From contig CAVWDE010000006.1 of NCBI GenBank assembly GCA_963753685.1, positions 124,001-188,000 on the forward strand: 64,000 nt of DNA, written 5' to 3'. The position numbers and the translations under genes were made by a program. Shown piece by piece: positions 63,214 through 64,000 of the stretch; the stretch's first letter is position 1; each line of letters opens with the position of its first letter. Source of the DNA: DATAOG01 sp963753685. Its GTDB lineage: Bacteria > Pseudomonadota > Alphaproteobacteria > Geminicoccales > Geminicoccaceae. Under the pieces are notes generated by a model. It made no database searches, was not told the origin of the DNA, and worked only from the letters and a program-made list of their open reading frames with translations.

Positions 63214-63920
63214 CCCAGTTTCACCGTCATCGACAGCATGTCCGGCGTCGGCGGCATCAAGGGGCCGACCGGAGTCATCGGCGTCACCGGGATCGGCCCC
63301 GCCATCTGGCCGGGATGCATGTGGGTGTTGAACGTCGTGACGAGCTGGTTGAGATAGCTCATCAGGCTGTCGCCGAACACGCCCGGGTGCGCGGCGTCGG
63401 CCACCAGCTCGATCTGCGGCGCCGCGACCACGATCTTGCTGGCGGCCTTCAGCGTGACCTGCCCCCGTTGCACTTCCAGCTTCAGGATGTTGTTGCCGTT
63501 GGAATCGGAGAGCGCGATGACCTGGCTGTCGTCGTGCAGCGCCAGCATCAGGCCTTCCTCGGAGCGCACGATCTTGACGTCCGGCGTGGCGGCGCCGCCG
63601 CCTTCGTCGGTCGGCAGGCGGTCGCTGCCCCACCAGCAGCCGACCCAGATCGGGCGCGACACGTCGCCCGCCTCGAATTCGAGCCAGACGCCCGCTCCGA
63701 CCGGCGGCACCGCGTAGAGTCCGGTCTGGTCGCCGGCATAGGGCGCGCACGGTAAGGCCCAGCCGCTCTCCACGTCGCCCAGGATCTCCGGCACCTTGGC
63801 CTTCAGGCGGCCCTGCTTGCGCGGGTCGTCGTTGCCGGTCACCGTGCCGCGATACTTGCCATAATGTCGCGCGGTTCCCTTGGCACTTCCAGGCATCGGG
63901 CCGGACGCCCCATCCATCAC
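63210..63920 (-). CDS. Phage baseplate assembly protein V / VgrG-like spike
   Basis: A 236-residue spike protein. The OB-fold domain has Y-G-K-Y-R-G-T-V-T-G-N-D-D-P-R-K-Q-G-R-L near residue 20 and V-P-P-V-G-A-G-V-W-L-E-F-E-A-G-D near 70, with P-I-W-V-G-C-W-W following. The C-terminal part has short beta repeats (L-K-L-E-V-Q-R-G-Q-V-T-L-K-A-A) expected of a spike needle. GGAGG lies just upstream of tandem ATGs (63920, 63917). It should pierce the target membrane; the size fits the compact eCIS spike rather than T6SS VgrG. Confidence 0.87.
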   Translation of the reverse strand: MMDGASGPMPGSAKGTARHYGKYRGTVTGNDDPRKQGRLKAKVPEILGDVESGWALPCAPYAGDQTGLYAVPPVGAGVWLEFEAGDVSRPIWVGCWWGSDRLPTDEGGGAATPDVKIVRSEEGLMLALHDDSQVIALSDSNGNNILKLEVQRGQVTLKAASKIVVAAPQIELVADAAHPGVFGDSLMSYLNQLVTTFNTHMHPGQMAGPIPVTPMTPVGPLMPPTPDMLSMTVKLG

Positions 63921-63947
63921 ATGCCTCCATGCAGGCCCACGAGCGGA

Positions 63948-64000
63948 TCACGAGGGCAGCGCATCATCGCTCCTGAAGTTCTCCTGGCCGGTGAGGCCGG
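63948..64000 (-). CDS. C-terminal end of an upstream injection-system protein (partial)
   Basis: The last 16 residues of a protein, G-L-T-G-Q-E-N-F-R-S-D-D-A-L-P-S, are followed by TGA at 63950-63948. The start is off the window. The position before the spike suggests the LysM/gpD-like hub or adaptor protein that precedes the spike in eCIS operons, but too little is visible to assign it. Confidence 0.5.
   Translation of the reverse strand, partial: GLTGQENFRSDDALPS

Noticed and set aside
50619..64000. Type VI secretion system
   Set aside because: Two large J-like baseplate proteins, a short 236-residue spike and DUF6519/tail proteins fit an eCIS-type locus better; no Tss-specific genes are visible, though the locus is incomplete.

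Overview
The window is about 69% G+C. Its gene content points to an alphaproteobacterium, probably Rhodospirillales or Hyphomicrobiales. The evidence is a SAM-II riboswitch before an O-succinylhomoserine sulfhydrylase, a thiOSGE operon behind a TPP riboswitch, a DUF1127 protein, XoxF-type PQQ dehydrogenases, TRAP transporters and many ABC uptake systems. The genus cannot be fixed from the sequence alone.

Layout. (1) 1-4956: a dipeptide/oligopeptide-type ABC uptake operon (binding protein, two permeases, a fused double ATPase), interrupted after the binding protein by a hicBA toxin-antitoxin pair. (2) 5273-11654: PQQ module 1, made of a quinoprotein alcohol dehydrogenase, cytochrome c, a XoxJ-like periplasmic protein, a YVTN beta-propeller, a PQQ-associated ABC binding protein and an OxyR regulator. 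(3) 11674-20501: PhzF-like protein, DUF1127, a MocR regulator with palindromic operators, MAPEG, a CBS protein, MetZ under a SAM-II riboswitch, small membrane proteins, and an AbrB-type transporter with a hydroxyacid dehydrogenase. (4) 20502-29331: repeat-rich intergenic DNA, enoyl-CoA hydratase, an orphan TRAP binding protein, an IS110 remnant, phage head-tail and tape-measure remnants, a flavin monooxygenase, a cupin, and the thiamine operon. (5) 29622-35847: PQQ module 2 (dehydrogenase, cytochrome c, XoxJ-like protein) followed by a complete TRAP transporter. (6) 36158-50322: a co-directional carbohydrate-type catabolic operon with twin LacI-type operators at the front and a LacI-family gene at the end. 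(7) 50619-64000, minus strand: the baseplate part of a contractile injection system (phage-tail-like; probably an eCIS), running off the right edge.

How the genes work together. Both PQQ dehydrogenases keep the extra aspartate two residues after the catalytic one (D-x-D), the known hallmark of lanthanide-dependent enzymes. Each is followed by its probable cytochrome c electron acceptor and a XoxJ-like protein. The LacI operon couples a GtsABC/MsmX-type sugar importer with two GMC flavoproteins, an SDR, a Gfo/Idh/MocA dehydrogenase, a DUF993 TIM-barrel protein, a CoA-transferase and an enoyl-CoA hydratase. This looks like oxidative breakdown of an unidentified sugar or glycoside.

Quality caveat. 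At least eight otherwise intact genes are split by single-base indels, mostly +1 in or beside short G/C runs. Residual assembly error is the simplest explanation, so these genes are annotated as single frameshifted genes rather than as biological pseudogenes.
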